Positions 8,096 to 16,718 of a DNA stretch of 36,164 nt are shown one piece after another. This DNA comes from Chitinivibrionales bacterium (GTDB taxonomy: Bacteria; Fibrobacterota; Chitinivibrionia; Chitinivibrionales; JANQEN01), in contig JANQEN010000085.1 in NCBI GenBank assembly GCA_028278335.1, forward strand, positions 1-36,164, written 5' to 3'. Made by a program: the position numbers and the translations under genes. Under the pieces are notes generated by a model, which ran no database searches, had not been told where the DNA came from, and saw only the letters and a list, made by a program, of their open reading frames with translations. The stretch's first letter is position 1. Each line of letters opens with the position of its first letter.

Positions 8096-8286
8096 AAGAA
8101 ATTTGCTTTGTTCACATTAGGTGACCTCTTATAATTCAGTTTTGTTTTGAGGCTGTGCGAAAAACCTTTGGGTGAGGCACAAAAAAGAGGTGAATCAATT
8201 GCGATTCATCGATTGAATGAAACAAAATCCAAAGGGTTCTGCAACCAGCGGTAATAAAAAATGAATTATTAGCGGTTACCCATATA

Positions 8287-9621
8287 TTATACCACTCTTT
8301 TTAATCTTGCCGCAAACATTCCATCCATTTTATGCTCAAAGGGGTTGATGAAGAGATATCCCTTATTATCCACAAAGGTGTCGGTCACCAATCTTGTGCC
8401 GGTAAGATTATCTAAAGTAAACTCCTTATGTGATTCCAGAAACCGCTCCACCTGTTTCCAATTTTCCTCGGGTTCTAATGAACAGGTCGCGTAGACCAAA
8501 ATACCACCGGGCACCACAAAGGGAGCAACACCCTCTAAAAGTTCTCGTTGTACTTTGATAATCCTTTTGATATCATCGGCAGTACGAAACCACCGTGCAT
8601 CTGGGTGGTGATTCATGACCCCGGTGCCAGAACAGGGAGCGTCTAAAAGAATTTTATCAAACTGACCGGTAAAGGGAAGTTGCTTTCCATCTGCTATAAT
8701 AGGAAAAATATTGGAGAGTCCCATTCGATCGATAGACTCTTGTACCTTTACTAATCGGTGGGCTCTAAGTTCGCAGGCGCAGACTGCTCCTTGGGGCCCA
8801 ACCAAATCAGCCATAAGCGTACTCTTGCCACCCGGCGCAGAACAGACATCCAATAGTTTCTCATCCTTTTTTATATCCAGCAATGCTGTTGCCCATCCTG
8901 ACGAAGAGGACTGTACTGTGCAATGGCCAAATTGAAACATACGGATCTCTTCAACAAAGTGGTTTTTCTTGAGACGATAATACAGATTCTTATAACCAAC
9001 CCCGGGAGTTTCACAGACCGACCGAATTTCAGATTCAAATTGCTGTCGGGACAGCTCCTTTATTTTCCTGCGAAGAAAGATGTCCGGTTGCTTATTGTTA
9101 AACTCAAGCAACCTCTTTGTATTTGTCAAGCCAAACTGTTTGAGCCATCGCTTTATCAACCATTGAGGATGTGAAAATTGAATGGACAAACGAATTGCCG
9201 CCTCTTCTTTAATGTGCGGTTTTGGCATGGAGTTTTTTTGCGAGACAATTTTTCTTAGCACTGCATTTATAACACCCACATATTTAAGCGTTGCTTTCTC
9301 TCTCTTTGCTAGATTAACCGACTCATTTACCGCTGCATGATCAGGAACCCTATCTAAATAAAGAATTTGATAGGCCCCAATCTGAAGGTATCTCATCAAA
9401 TGAGTATTCTTATTGAAATGTTTATCCGTGAGAAAATGATCGAGAATGTAGTTTAGTCGAAGTCGATTGCGAACAATCCCATAGGTTATCTCAAAAATAA
9501 ATCGCCGATCTCGGTGATCGATGTTCTCTTGGGATAATGCTTTATCAACAATCGATTCTAAACTTACCTTTCTTTTATCAAATTCCTCTAAAATATGAGC
9601 AATACACTCTCTTGCTTTCAT
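8287..9621 (-). CDS. rsmB: 16S rRNA (cytosine-967-C5)-methyltransferase RsmB
   Basis: This enzyme transfers a methyl group from S-adenosylmethionine to C5 of cytosine 967 in 16S rRNA. An N-terminal NusB-like RNA-binding domain covers about 1-135. The methyltransferase domain has the SAM-binding motif LLDVCSAPGGKSTL (from 257). Motif IV is DAPCSGTG, with Cys330, and motif VI is YATCSLEPEEN, with Cys380; the two cysteines drive catalysis and product release. The length of 444 residues is typical of RsmB (Fmu/Sun). The start overlaps the end of fmt by four bases, the common fmt-rsmB arrangement. Confidence 0.95.
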   Translation of the reverse strand: MKARECIAHILEEFDKRKVSLESIVDKALSQENIDHRDRRFIFEITYGIVRNRLRLNYILDHFLTDKHFNKNTHLMRYLQIGAYQILYLDRVPDHAAVNESVNLAKREKATLKYVGVINAVLRKIVSQKNSMPKPHIKEEAAIRLSIQFSHPQWLIKRWLKQFGLTNTKRLLEFNNKQPDIFLRRKIKELSRQQFESEIRSVCETPGVGYKNLYYRLKKNHFVEEIRMFQFGHCTVQSSSSGWATALLDIKKDEKLLDVCSAPGGKSTLMADLVGPQGAVCACELRAHRLVKVQESIDRMGLSNIFPIIADGKQLPFTGQFDKILLDAPCSGTGVMNHHPDARWFRTADDIKRIIKVQRELLEGVAPFVVPGGILVYATCSLEPEENWKQVERFLESHKEFTLDNLTGTRLVTDTFVDNKGYLFINPFEHKMDGMFAARLKRVV

Positions 9622-10562
9622 TGTAATTGTATTCCTTCATTAACTGTTGTGCCATTTAAAAACGCCTGTACTGTCATAGCCTTTTTACCCTCGGGTTTAA
9701 CCTCTAAAACTCTTAGAATACTATTTAAACATACCACATCAAACCACGAATCCGATACAGAGCAGATCTCTCCACATTGTTGATTTGTTTCTTTGTTGCC
9801 CTTCTCATTTATTCGTGGTATGGCCCATTCAATTCCCAATCGTTTACCCTCAAACAGGGTGTATGTTCCAGGGAACGGCTTAAAGGCTCGAATTTTATTG
9901 TAAATCTTCTCTGCAGGAAGGTGCCAATCAATCTGGGCCTCCTCTTTTTTCAATTTTGGGGCATGACTTGCTTGGCTGTCATCTTGGGTGGAGTAAGAGA
10001 CACGATTCCGCTCAAGTAAGTCACAGGCTTTAAGAATCAGCTCACTTCCCATTGCACTTAATCGATCGTACAGTGCTGGTGTTGTCTCTTCATTGCCAAT
10101 TTCAGTTTTGTCGGTAATGATAACATTGCCTGTATCAATTCCCGCATCAATTCGGAATACTGTAACACCGGTTTCCCTTTCTCCCTGTTCAATAGTTCTA
10201 TGAATGGGAGCTGGTCCACGATATTTTGGCAATAGTGATGCATGGGCATTAATCGTTCCAATGGGTGGTATTGAAAATACCTCATCCGGCAGAATTCTAT
10301 AGGCAATAACCACAAAAAGATCGGCCCTTAGTTCGGTCAGCTCCTTAATAAAGTGATGATCACGAAGGTTTTCCGGTTTCAAAATTGGACCAAGTTGATG
10401 TTCCTTGGCAAATGTGCATATAGGTGAATCCTCAAACTTGCGACCACGCCCCTTTTTCCGTGTCGGTGTGGTAACTATACCAACAACTTCATGAGAACTA
10501 TTAAGGAGAGCACTTAAAGCAGGTATGCCAAAATCAGCAGAACCAAGAAAAACAATTTTCAT
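9618..10562 (-). CDS. fmt: Methionyl-tRNA formyltransferase
   Basis: Fmt formylates the amino group of initiator Met-tRNA using 10-formyltetrahydrofolate. The N-terminal formyltransferase fold starts MKIVFLGSADFGIPAL. The catalytic residues Asn105, His107 and Asp143 sit in INAHASLLPKYRGPAPI and RIDAGIDTGNVI. The C-terminal tRNA-binding domain starts near residue 205. I chose the ATG at 10562, with GGA five bases before it and a start matching the family, over an in-frame TTG at 10577. It is the first gene of an fmt-rsmB operon; peptide deformylase is not next to it. Confidence 0.95.
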   Translation of the reverse strand: MKIVFLGSADFGIPALSALLNSSHEVVGIVTTPTRKKGRGRKFEDSPICTFAKEHQLGPILKPENLRDHHFIKELTELRADLFVVIAYRILPDEVFSIPPIGTINAHASLLPKYRGPAPIHRTIEQGERETGVTVFRIDAGIDTGNVIITDKTEIGNEETTPALYDRLSAMGSELILKACDLLERNRVSYSTQDDSQASHAPKLKKEEAQIDWHLPAEKIYNKIRAFKPFPGTYTLFEGKRLGIEWAIPRINEKGNKETNQQCGEICSVSDSWFDVVCLNSILRVLEVKPEGKKAMTVQAFLNGTTVNEGIQLQ

Positions 10563-10821
10563 TTTATTCCATTTCAAAGTATTTAAATAGTCAAATTCAA
10601 AGGAAATTTAAAATTCAACAGCGTAAAATACAATATGTCTGGCCAGGTTGCTTTTTTATAAGCCAAAAGGTTATATTAAATATTTTCTACCACTATTTTA
10701 ATCATTTATATTAAAATAGGTTGAATTCTTTTTTTTGATAACTTATTGAAATACTTTTTACTATAGAACAGTTGGGCAGATCAAGCGCACCTCCTGTTAC
10801 TTTGAAGATTGGAGACTATTT

Positions 10822-11244
10822 ATGGCGGCATCTTTCTCACCCCGCGAAGAACTAATCCTCTATTGTCGATTTTGTCAAAAGACAATGCCTGCCACCTTAG
10901 AGCGCGGAATCGCTGGCACAGGGAGAGTTGTTGATAAAGAAGCAACCTTTGAATATATTTGCACAAAGTGTCATCGTTCCCACTGTTTCTATGGAAAAGA
11001 TATTATTGAAGCTGTTCCTGTAAATGAGGATGAGAAGGAAAAACAACCTTCAGAAGAAGCTGAAACTGCTGAAGCTGAAGTAAGGGAGTATGTACCCACA
11101 GGCCATTACCTTATTGGCGAAGAGATTTCTCATCCATCTCATGAGGTGCCAGGGCTTATTGTTGGAAAAGAACCTGGAATTCCAAATAGAATTATTGTTC
11201 AGTTCGGCAAAGTTATCACTCCTTTGGTGGAGGATATAGAATAG
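10822..11244 (+). CDS. Zinc-ribbon protein with a C-terminal Tudor-like domain
   Basis: The first 60 residues carry two CxxC knuckles, Cys15/Cys18 and Cys47/Cys50, with Cys55 nearby, as in a zinc ribbon. An acidic linker (about 70-88) leads to a C-terminal module of the form Y-x-x-G-x-x-I-x-H-P ... G-x-I-V-G-K ... I-x-V-x-F. It resembles the small beta-barrel motif seen at the end of UvrD/PcrA-type helicases and in CarD-like proteins. This suggests binding to RNA polymerase or nucleic acid, but the function is unknown. GGAG lies eight bases before the ATG. The gene is monocistronic and divergent from fmt. Confidence 0.72.
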   Translation: MAASFSPREELILYCRFCQKTMPATLERGIAGTGRVVDKEATFEYICTKCHRSHCFYGKDIIEAVPVNEDEKEKQPSEEAETAEAEVREYVPTGHYLIGEEISHPSHEVPGLIVGKEPGIPNRIIVQFGKVITPLVEDIE

Positions 11245-11493
11245 ATTACACAAGATTTAAAGAGTCCTCGTAGTTTTGCACCCTAATGAGTAAATGGATA
11301 TGGAGCAGAACTCCATTCTAATACTCTATTGTACAGAATTATTGCATTTATTTTAAAGTGTCCACAGTATTGTCATTTTTTAATAATACCTTTCTCTTTA
11401 AAATTCATTCTCTTATAAACCTTTATCAAAAGTCTCCTTACTGTTGGTCCCATTTTTGCCTATTTAATAACTAATACAATAAGGAGAATTGAC

Positions 11494-12411
11494 ATGTTGA
11501 AATTGGCATCGTATTCATTAGTCTTGATGGTTTTTATTCACTTCACCCTAGCCAAGGAAAATACCATCATCATGCAAAATGGACTAAATGGATATGAAGG
11601 ATTTAAAGATGCCCATGTGTACCGAACCAACTACGCACGAGACTCAGCAAATCTAAACTATGGCCAATCTCCTTATCTTCTTATACATCGAGAGGATTGT
11701 TGAGGATACCCAACAGCTCGTGTAGCTGTCAAGTTTGACCTATCACCCATCCCACCCAATGCAATCATACATAAGGGAATTCTATCACTATTCGCATTTA
11801 AGCATGGGATTAAGCAGGGCATCGCTGGAAATCCAAATAATGGTTATAAGGAGCTTTTTCAAATCAATGCTCCATGGTCTGAAAAAAGTATTACATGGAA
11901 CTCACAACCACACATCGCAAAACTGTTCTTGGCATCCAACAGCAACCGTCATATTGCCCGCTGGGAAGAGTACGACATTACTGACTATCTGAGCATGGTC
12001 CATATAAAAAAGATTGAAAACCTTGGGCTCCTTTTAAAATTCCCCCGTGATCAAGGAGATATAAATGCCGGGGTGATGTATTATTCCTCTCAATATTCAG
12101 AACAAAGTTTCAGACCGAAGTTGACAGTGACCTACTCTGTACCAAATATTTCTATCAAGTCTCAAGCCAAAGCCAAATCCCCGTTATCTCTTAAAATTAC
12201 AGGGAACAAAATCTCATTATTAGTTCCTCATTCAAATACCTATGCAATCAAGGTCGTAAATACTTTAGGCCAGTCTCTTTTTTACCGAAAATTTAATTCG
12301 AACTATGCTCAGATTGTGATGGATACACCATTATCTCCAGGATTGTACTATTTATTCTTATTTGAAGGAGATAGAATAAAATATCGCCAACCATTTATAA
12401 TGAAGAAATAG
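11494..12411 (+). CDS. DNRLRE-domain secreted protein with in-frame TGA
   Basis: The frame has a good ribosome-binding site (AAGGAG), a signal peptide ending near residue 20, and a TGA at codon 70 (11701-11703). It then stays open for 235 more codons in the same frame to a TAG at 12409. Domain features run across the TGA. Before it is the DAHVYRTN...LNYGQSPYLLI part of a DNRLRE surface domain. After it are ARVAVKFDLSPIPPNAII and WSEKSITWNSQP of the same domain. A T9SS-type C-terminal sorting domain follows (about 225-305, with VNTLGQSLF and SPGLYYLF). There are no frameshifts. Bases 11713-11729 form a 6-bp hairpin with a CGTGT loop. The options are a selenoprotein, a recent nonsense mutation or a sequencing error. 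The partner protein would be a surface adhesin or polysaccharide-associated protein. Confidence 0.7.
11713..11729 (+). promoter_or_regulatory. Candidate bacterial SECIS-like hairpin
   Basis: ACAGCT (11713-11718) pairs perfectly with AGCTGT (11724-11729) around the five-base loop CGTGT. It begins nine bases after the in-frame TGA. The loop carries a G in its second position, 17 bases after the TGA. These are features I recall from bacterial selenocysteine-insertion elements. A 6-bp hairpin can arise by chance, so the call is weak. Confidence 0.25.
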
Positions 12412-12439
12412 AATCCTGAAGCTAATTAATGAACAACAA

Positions 12440-13495
12440 TTAAAAAACTAAAATCATACTCAGAGCAAAGCCAAAGGGAAGTCTATTGACCCGAAAATTA
12501 AAGGCTGTATCAACATAGACTTTTAAATCATCGATTTTTGACTTAATACCTCCTCCAACACTGAACATTGACCAATTACTTTTGTAATAGTCACTCTTTT
12601 CCTCATCAGTATTGCGGATATTTTTAAAAAACTGTTCAATATCACTGTGTCCAATATTAGATCCAGCTCTTAGGAAAATATTATCCTTATAGATATTAAA
12701 TTCTAATCCCAGTTTGTATTGTAAAAAATTATCTACTGTTTTCTCCAAATCAAAGGCCGCAGTGAGGGATGGTAGCAGACAAGAAATTCCAGCAATATAA
12801 GATATGGGGAGTCCCTTTTTAAATTGATCACCTTCATAATCAGATCGAACAACACCAACATTTCGAACTAAAATTCCATACACCACGCGAGAATTTCTTG
12901 TTTTGTATTGCGCTCCTAAATCAAAGGCAAGGCCATCTGCAGATACTCGATGAATATCATTGGAAGAAACCAGCCCTTCACTAAGAAGCTCATAAATTCC
13001 CTTAAAGGTTGCTCCTAAGGAGAGTGAATTAAAAAAGAGTTTTGACCATGAAATATTTGCTGCCACAGAAAAGGGATTAAGCGTACCCAAAATGGGTTCA
13101 TTATTCTCATCAACCGGACTAATCTCACCGTGAGAAAGGTATACCACATTCGCAGCTAAAACACCATACTTTTTATAGGGCATACCAAAGGCTAAACTAC
13201 CACCTCTTACATCTAAAATCACTGGTTTATAGGACATCATGGCTTGCATATCCGTGAGGTATCCCAAGGCCGCAGGATTTCCCATGGTACCATAAATCTC
13301 ATTGGCTAAACCAGCATTGGCCCCACCCATTGCCACTGATCGAGCTTCGTAGCCCAATCTAAGAAAAGGGAAGTAGGTTGTGCCCGACTCTGAATGAATT
13401 GTTGGAATAGTCTCGTTACCAACTACGATATGTCCCAAAAGGACTAGCATACATAGACAGCGGTTGATCAAGCTTATTGGATGTGGTAAATTCAT
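12440..13495 (-). CDS. PorV/PorQ-like outer-membrane barrel protein
   Basis: The protein has a signal peptide (about 1-27). The family opening follows, with a conserved stretch reading FLRLGYEARSVAMGGANAGL and then MGNPAAL. This is the signature of PorV/PorQ (UPF0164) barrels, which in T9SS organisms act in the outer membrane as shuttle and attachment partners for secreted proteins. The remaining 280 residues show alternating amphipathic strands and end in SMILVF, an aromatic terminus fit for BAM recognition. It is the last gene of the six-gene operon and converges on the DNRLRE gene whose product carries a T9SS-like tail. Whether it serves a T9SS or another role here is inference. Confidence 0.85.
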   Translation of the reverse strand: MNLPHPISLINRCLCMLVLLGHIVVGNETIPTIHSESGTTYFPFLRLGYEARSVAMGGANAGLANEIYGTMGNPAALGYLTDMQAMMSYKPVILDVRGGSLAFGMPYKKYGVLAANVVYLSHGEISPVDENNEPILGTLNPFSVAANISWSKLFFNSLSLGATFKGIYELLSEGLVSSNDIHRVSADGLAFDLGAQYKTRNSRVVYGILVRNVGVVRSDYEGDQFKKGLPISYIAGISCLLPSLTAAFDLEKTVDNFLQYKLGLEFNIYKDNIFLRAGSNIGHSDIEQFFKNIRNTDEEKSDYYKSNWSMFSVGGGIKSKIDDLKVYVDTAFNFRVNRLPFGFALSMILVF

Positions 13496-13498
13496 ACG

Positions 13499-14176
13499 TT
13501 ATTCTGCCATAACCTTTCTGTACTTTATAGAAAAATAATTACCTTCACCAGTTTCAAAGTACATTTCTTTAGCACAATTGTTTTTTACCTTGGAAAATTG
13601 AAGTTGCCACCTATCTTGATTCAGAGAAGCATAGGATATGCTCTCTACTTTCTTTCGTCTAAAATTGTAGACTACTGCAATTTCCACCGAGTCACTCTGC
13701 CAAGTCATTGGGCTAAGGTTTCTCATATCTTGCTGAACAGTTCCACGATTGCTACTGAGAACATGCCAATAAAATGGTCGTCCAGTTAGAATACGAGCAA
13801 GTTCAACATATCGTAACGAAAAAATTGAAAAAAATTGAATTGATTGGATTGTATCAAATTTTGATGCAGTGTATGTTTGTGTCCCCACGGTAATTTCTGC
13901 AGAGTCACCAGTCAGATCAAAGGAGGCAATCAGTTGGCCAAAGGGAGTGTAAATACGACTCTTAACTTGCTTATTTCGATATTGGGTTGTTATCTTCCCT
14001 TGATGCTTTTCCCTATCTATACATATGCTCACATCACCAGAGGCTTTTAATACTTGGGGATCGTTGTTAAAAAGTGGGTACAAAGAGTCATGATGGGAAA
14101 GCATTGATTTATGCTTAAATGATGGGGCGCATACCAACAATAAGGTTACCAATAGGAGCAGAAATGACTTTTTCAT
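13499..14176 (-). CDS. LolB/DUF4292-like lipoprotein
   Basis: The 225-residue protein has a lipoprotein signal ending in LLVC, with Cys16 lipidated. The mature part has antiparallel strand patterns such as GDVSICIDREKHQGKITTQY, IYTPFGQLIASFDLTGDSAE and IQFFSIFSLRYVELARILTG. These are reminiscent of the half-barrel fold of LolA/LolB and DUF4292 outer-membrane lipoproteins, which carry or insert lipidated cargo. The match is by pattern, not certain. It ends three bases before the PorV-like gene and starts 18 bases after the TPR lipoprotein, so it is part of the operon. Confidence 0.68.
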   Translation of the reverse strand: MKKSFLLLLVTLLLVCAPSFKHKSMLSHHDSLYPLFNNDPQVLKASGDVSICIDREKHQGKITTQYRNKQVKSRIYTPFGQLIASFDLTGDSAEITVGTQTYTASKFDTIQSIQFFSIFSLRYVELARILTGRPFYWHVLSSNRGTVQQDMRNLSPMTWQSDSVEIAVVYNFRRKKVESISYASLNQDRWQLQFSKVKNNCAKEMYFETGEGNYFSIKYRKVMAE

Positions 14177-14194
14177 ATCTATTAAGGTTTGCAG

Positions 14195-15943
14195 TTATGG
14201 ACTATTCTTTTCAGTCGAACTATTTTGAAGCATTTTTCTTATTGAATTAATCTTCTCTTTTAATTGTGCTTCATTTTCCGATTTTCTATTAATACTTTCC
14301 TCGTATGCTTTGATTGCTTCAGAAAGTTCATTTCGCTTAAAAAAGATATCGCCAAGATGCTCATAAATAATTGGATCATCATCCATCTGTTCTAAGGCTT
14401 TTTCAATGTACAATTGTGCCTTTTCATAGTCACCTTTTCGGTAAAAAATCCATCCATAGGAATCTAAGTAAGCACCATTATTGGGGTCATTCTTAAGGGC
14501 GAACTCTAAGAGAGTTTTAGCGCTATCCAAATTTTTATTCTGATCAGCCCACATATATCCCAAATAATTCGCAGCAAGATCATCCTCTGGATTAAGTGAA
14601 AGAACAACTCCAAAGGACTCAGCAGCTTTACTATATTTGCCTGATCGCTCATAGGCACCGCCGAGCTCAAACCAGATATTTGGATTCTTTTCATTAAATT
14701 CCAAAGCTTTTCGCAACGTCCTTATTGCTTCATCGTATTCCTTGCGTACGTTATAAACCGAACCGAGCATGTGCCACGATTCTGAAGATTCGGGCAAGGA
14801 CTCAATAAATAATTGAGCGTAATGAAGAGCCTGCTCTTTGTCCTTTTGTCGAACCTGCAAATAGCAGAGTCGAACCCAGGCATCAACAAAATCCTTTTTA
14901 AGTTCAATTGCCCTTAGAAAAGAGGTTTCCGCTAATTCAAATTTTTCATCAGCAGCATAAATGAGCCCCAAATAGTAGTGTATTTCGTAGTCATCATTTT
15001 GTGTGGGCAGCAGGGAGTTGAACAGTTCCGCAGCTTTTTCGTACTCTTTATTGTAAAAATAAAGGAGTCCAATTGTCCGTTCATGATAGTATCTGGTTAT
15101 AGTATCGGAAATGGCCATCTTTTTATACCATGAAATAGCTTCAGTATAGTCCCCTCGCTCAATATAGATCTGAGCAATATTTCCCATAGCCTCTACATGA
15201 TTCGTGTCGATGTTAACCGCTTCGGTATAAAACTTCAAGGCAGCAGCTGTATCATTTTGTAATGCGTTTACCAAGCCCAGGCTATTCAGTATCTCTGCAT
15301 TATCACTAAACTGGTTGTTGAGCACCACATAAAGGCTCTCTGCTTTGACATACTCTTTGGCTCGAATATAGAGCTGCGCAAGCTTCATGCCCACCTTTAC
15401 ATTGCTAAGATTTTTCTCATAGCAGACTGTATAGTTGCTTATCGCTTTATCAATATTTTCAGTATGTTCATAGATAAATCCTAAGGAGCATCGATCAGAG
15501 AGTTTCTTTTCTAAGATACTCTCCATAGCTTTTGCAGCTTGACTGTATCGTTGCAGTAAGACATAGATGTTAGCAACGACTCGTTTATCACGATCGGAAA
15601 GTTCTGTTGTTTTTTTATCACCCTTAATAAGGGTTAAGGCCTTTAAATATTTCTGAGATGCCAAGTAACGTTTGATCAATATACTACGGAGGATTTTTGA
15701 GTTGGAATCGAGCTCATAGGCCTTTTCATAAAATTGTTGCGCCATTAACGATAGACCCCGTCGCTCATAGTCGCGTGCTTTGACAAAATGGCTATGAGCT
15801 TGAAGCTTTTCCAGTTCACGACTGGACATGCTCCGATCTTTTGGTAGCACTGGAAAGCGTTTAGAAAAACAACCAACCAATCCAAAGAGAAGCGATAGTA
15901 TAAGAATTATTCGCATTACAATAGTGCCAAGGTGGTATCCCAT
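14195..15943 (-). CDS. TPR-repeat lipoprotein
   Basis: The 582-residue protein begins with a lipoprotein signal ending FGLVGC. After a short spacer it consists almost wholly of tetratricopeptide repeats, about fourteen, spanning about 50-570. An example is PNIWFELGGAYERSGKYSKA. Such proteins (BamD- or PilF-like in style, but much longer) scaffold envelope complexes. The ATG at 15943 lies two bases before the preceding PASTA gene's stop on the transcript (TAACATGG). The Met at residue 10 (15916) is an alternative that gives a shorter signal peptide. It belongs to the six-gene operon; its partners are likely the LolB-like and PorV-like proteins. Confidence 0.82.
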   Translation of the reverse strand: MGYHLGTIVMRIILILSLLFGLVGCFSKRFPVLPKDRSMSSRELEKLQAHSHFVKARDYERRGLSLMAQQFYEKAYELDSNSKILRSILIKRYLASQKYLKALTLIKGDKKTTELSDRDKRVVANIYVLLQRYSQAAKAMESILEKKLSDRCSLGFIYEHTENIDKAISNYTVCYEKNLSNVKVGMKLAQLYIRAKEYVKAESLYVVLNNQFSDNAEILNSLGLVNALQNDTAAALKFYTEAVNIDTNHVEAMGNIAQIYIERGDYTEAISWYKKMAISDTITRYYHERTIGLLYFYNKEYEKAAELFNSLLPTQNDDYEIHYYLGLIYAADEKFELAETSFLRAIELKKDFVDAWVRLCYLQVRQKDKEQALHYAQLFIESLPESSESWHMLGSVYNVRKEYDEAIRTLRKALEFNEKNPNIWFELGGAYERSGKYSKAAESFGVVLSLNPEDDLAANYLGYMWADQNKNLDSAKTLLEFALKNDPNNGAYLDSYGWIFYRKGDYEKAQLYIEKALEQMDDDPIIYEHLGDIFFKRNELSEAIKAYEESINRKSENEAQLKEKINSIRKMLQNSSTEKNSP

Positions 15944-15944
15944 G

Positions 15945-16718
15945 TTACTGAGTCGATGAAACGACCAGGTTCATTTTACTTTCTAAAGGTGCTTTTGTGC
16001 CCGGTGCAGCAGATTGGGTGATGACTGTACCAGCCCGTAGCTTCGGATGAGAGCGGTAGTTTATTATACCAACGGATAGTCCATTTTCTTTAATCTGTTT
16101 TTTTGCGTCCGAGAGCATTTCACCTATCACATTGGGTACGATGGCATGGGTTGGTTTAGGGCCTTTAGAGATCGTTATCTTAACCGGTATCTCGCGAGAT
16201 GTGGTAGTACCAGCAATCGGGTTCGTACCAATGATCAGGTCCTTGTCCAACTTCTCGCTGTAAACCTTGTACACAATAACATTGGCAAATCCCGCTTCAC
16301 GGAGTAGCTTCTTTCCATGCCGTTCTGAAATGCCTTTGGTGATGGGGACTTTGCTTACCTCGGCACCTTTACTCAACACGACAAATACGTGCCGTCCCTT
16401 CTTTACCTGTTCAGAGGCTTTTGGATCTTGACGAAGGACAACATCTCTTTCGTGCTCATTGCTATATTCTCGTTCTTGAACCTGAAGTCGCAATCCAATA
16501 TCATACAGTGCTTGTCGTGCTTTTTCCTTTGACATATTGGCTATATCAGGAACCGAAAGGATTCCACGATTACTAATCCCCGGTAATTTGGGTATTATCA
16601 CCCGGTCAACAAGAAACACTCCAGTTATACCACCGGCAATAACCAGAAATGATACAATAGGGAGAATGAGAGTCCAAAAGGTTTTAACGGGAATACTAAT
16701 CGTATAATTCTTCTTCAT
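15945..16718 (-). CDS. PASTA-domain membrane protein without a kinase domain
   Basis: The 257-residue protein has a short cytoplasmic tail, one transmembrane helix at about 13-36 and three periplasmic PASTA domains (about 50-115, 118-183 and 185-257). Each shows the typical pattern VPDI...A...L...GL...Q.P.AG.....G..V.V.VS. PASTA domains usually bind peptidoglycan fragments or mediate cell-wall protein contacts and are often fused to Ser/Thr kinases; here the kinase is missing. I chose the ATG at 16718 rather than a TTG at 16727. The start overlaps the Crp gene's end by 23 bases, so the regulator and this wall-binding protein are made together. Confidence 0.87.
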   Translation of the reverse strand: MKKNYTISIPVKTFWTLILPIVSFLVIAGGITGVFLVDRVIIPKLPGISNRGILSVPDIANMSKEKARQALYDIGLRLQVQEREYSNEHERDVVLRQDPKASEQVKKGRHVFVVLSKGAEVSKVPITKGISERHGKKLLREAGFANVIVYKVYSEKLDKDLIIGTNPIAGTTTSREIPVKITISKGPKPTHAIVPNVIGEMLSDAKKQIKENGLSVGIINYRSHPKLRAGTVITQSAAPGTKAPLESKMNLVVSSTQ

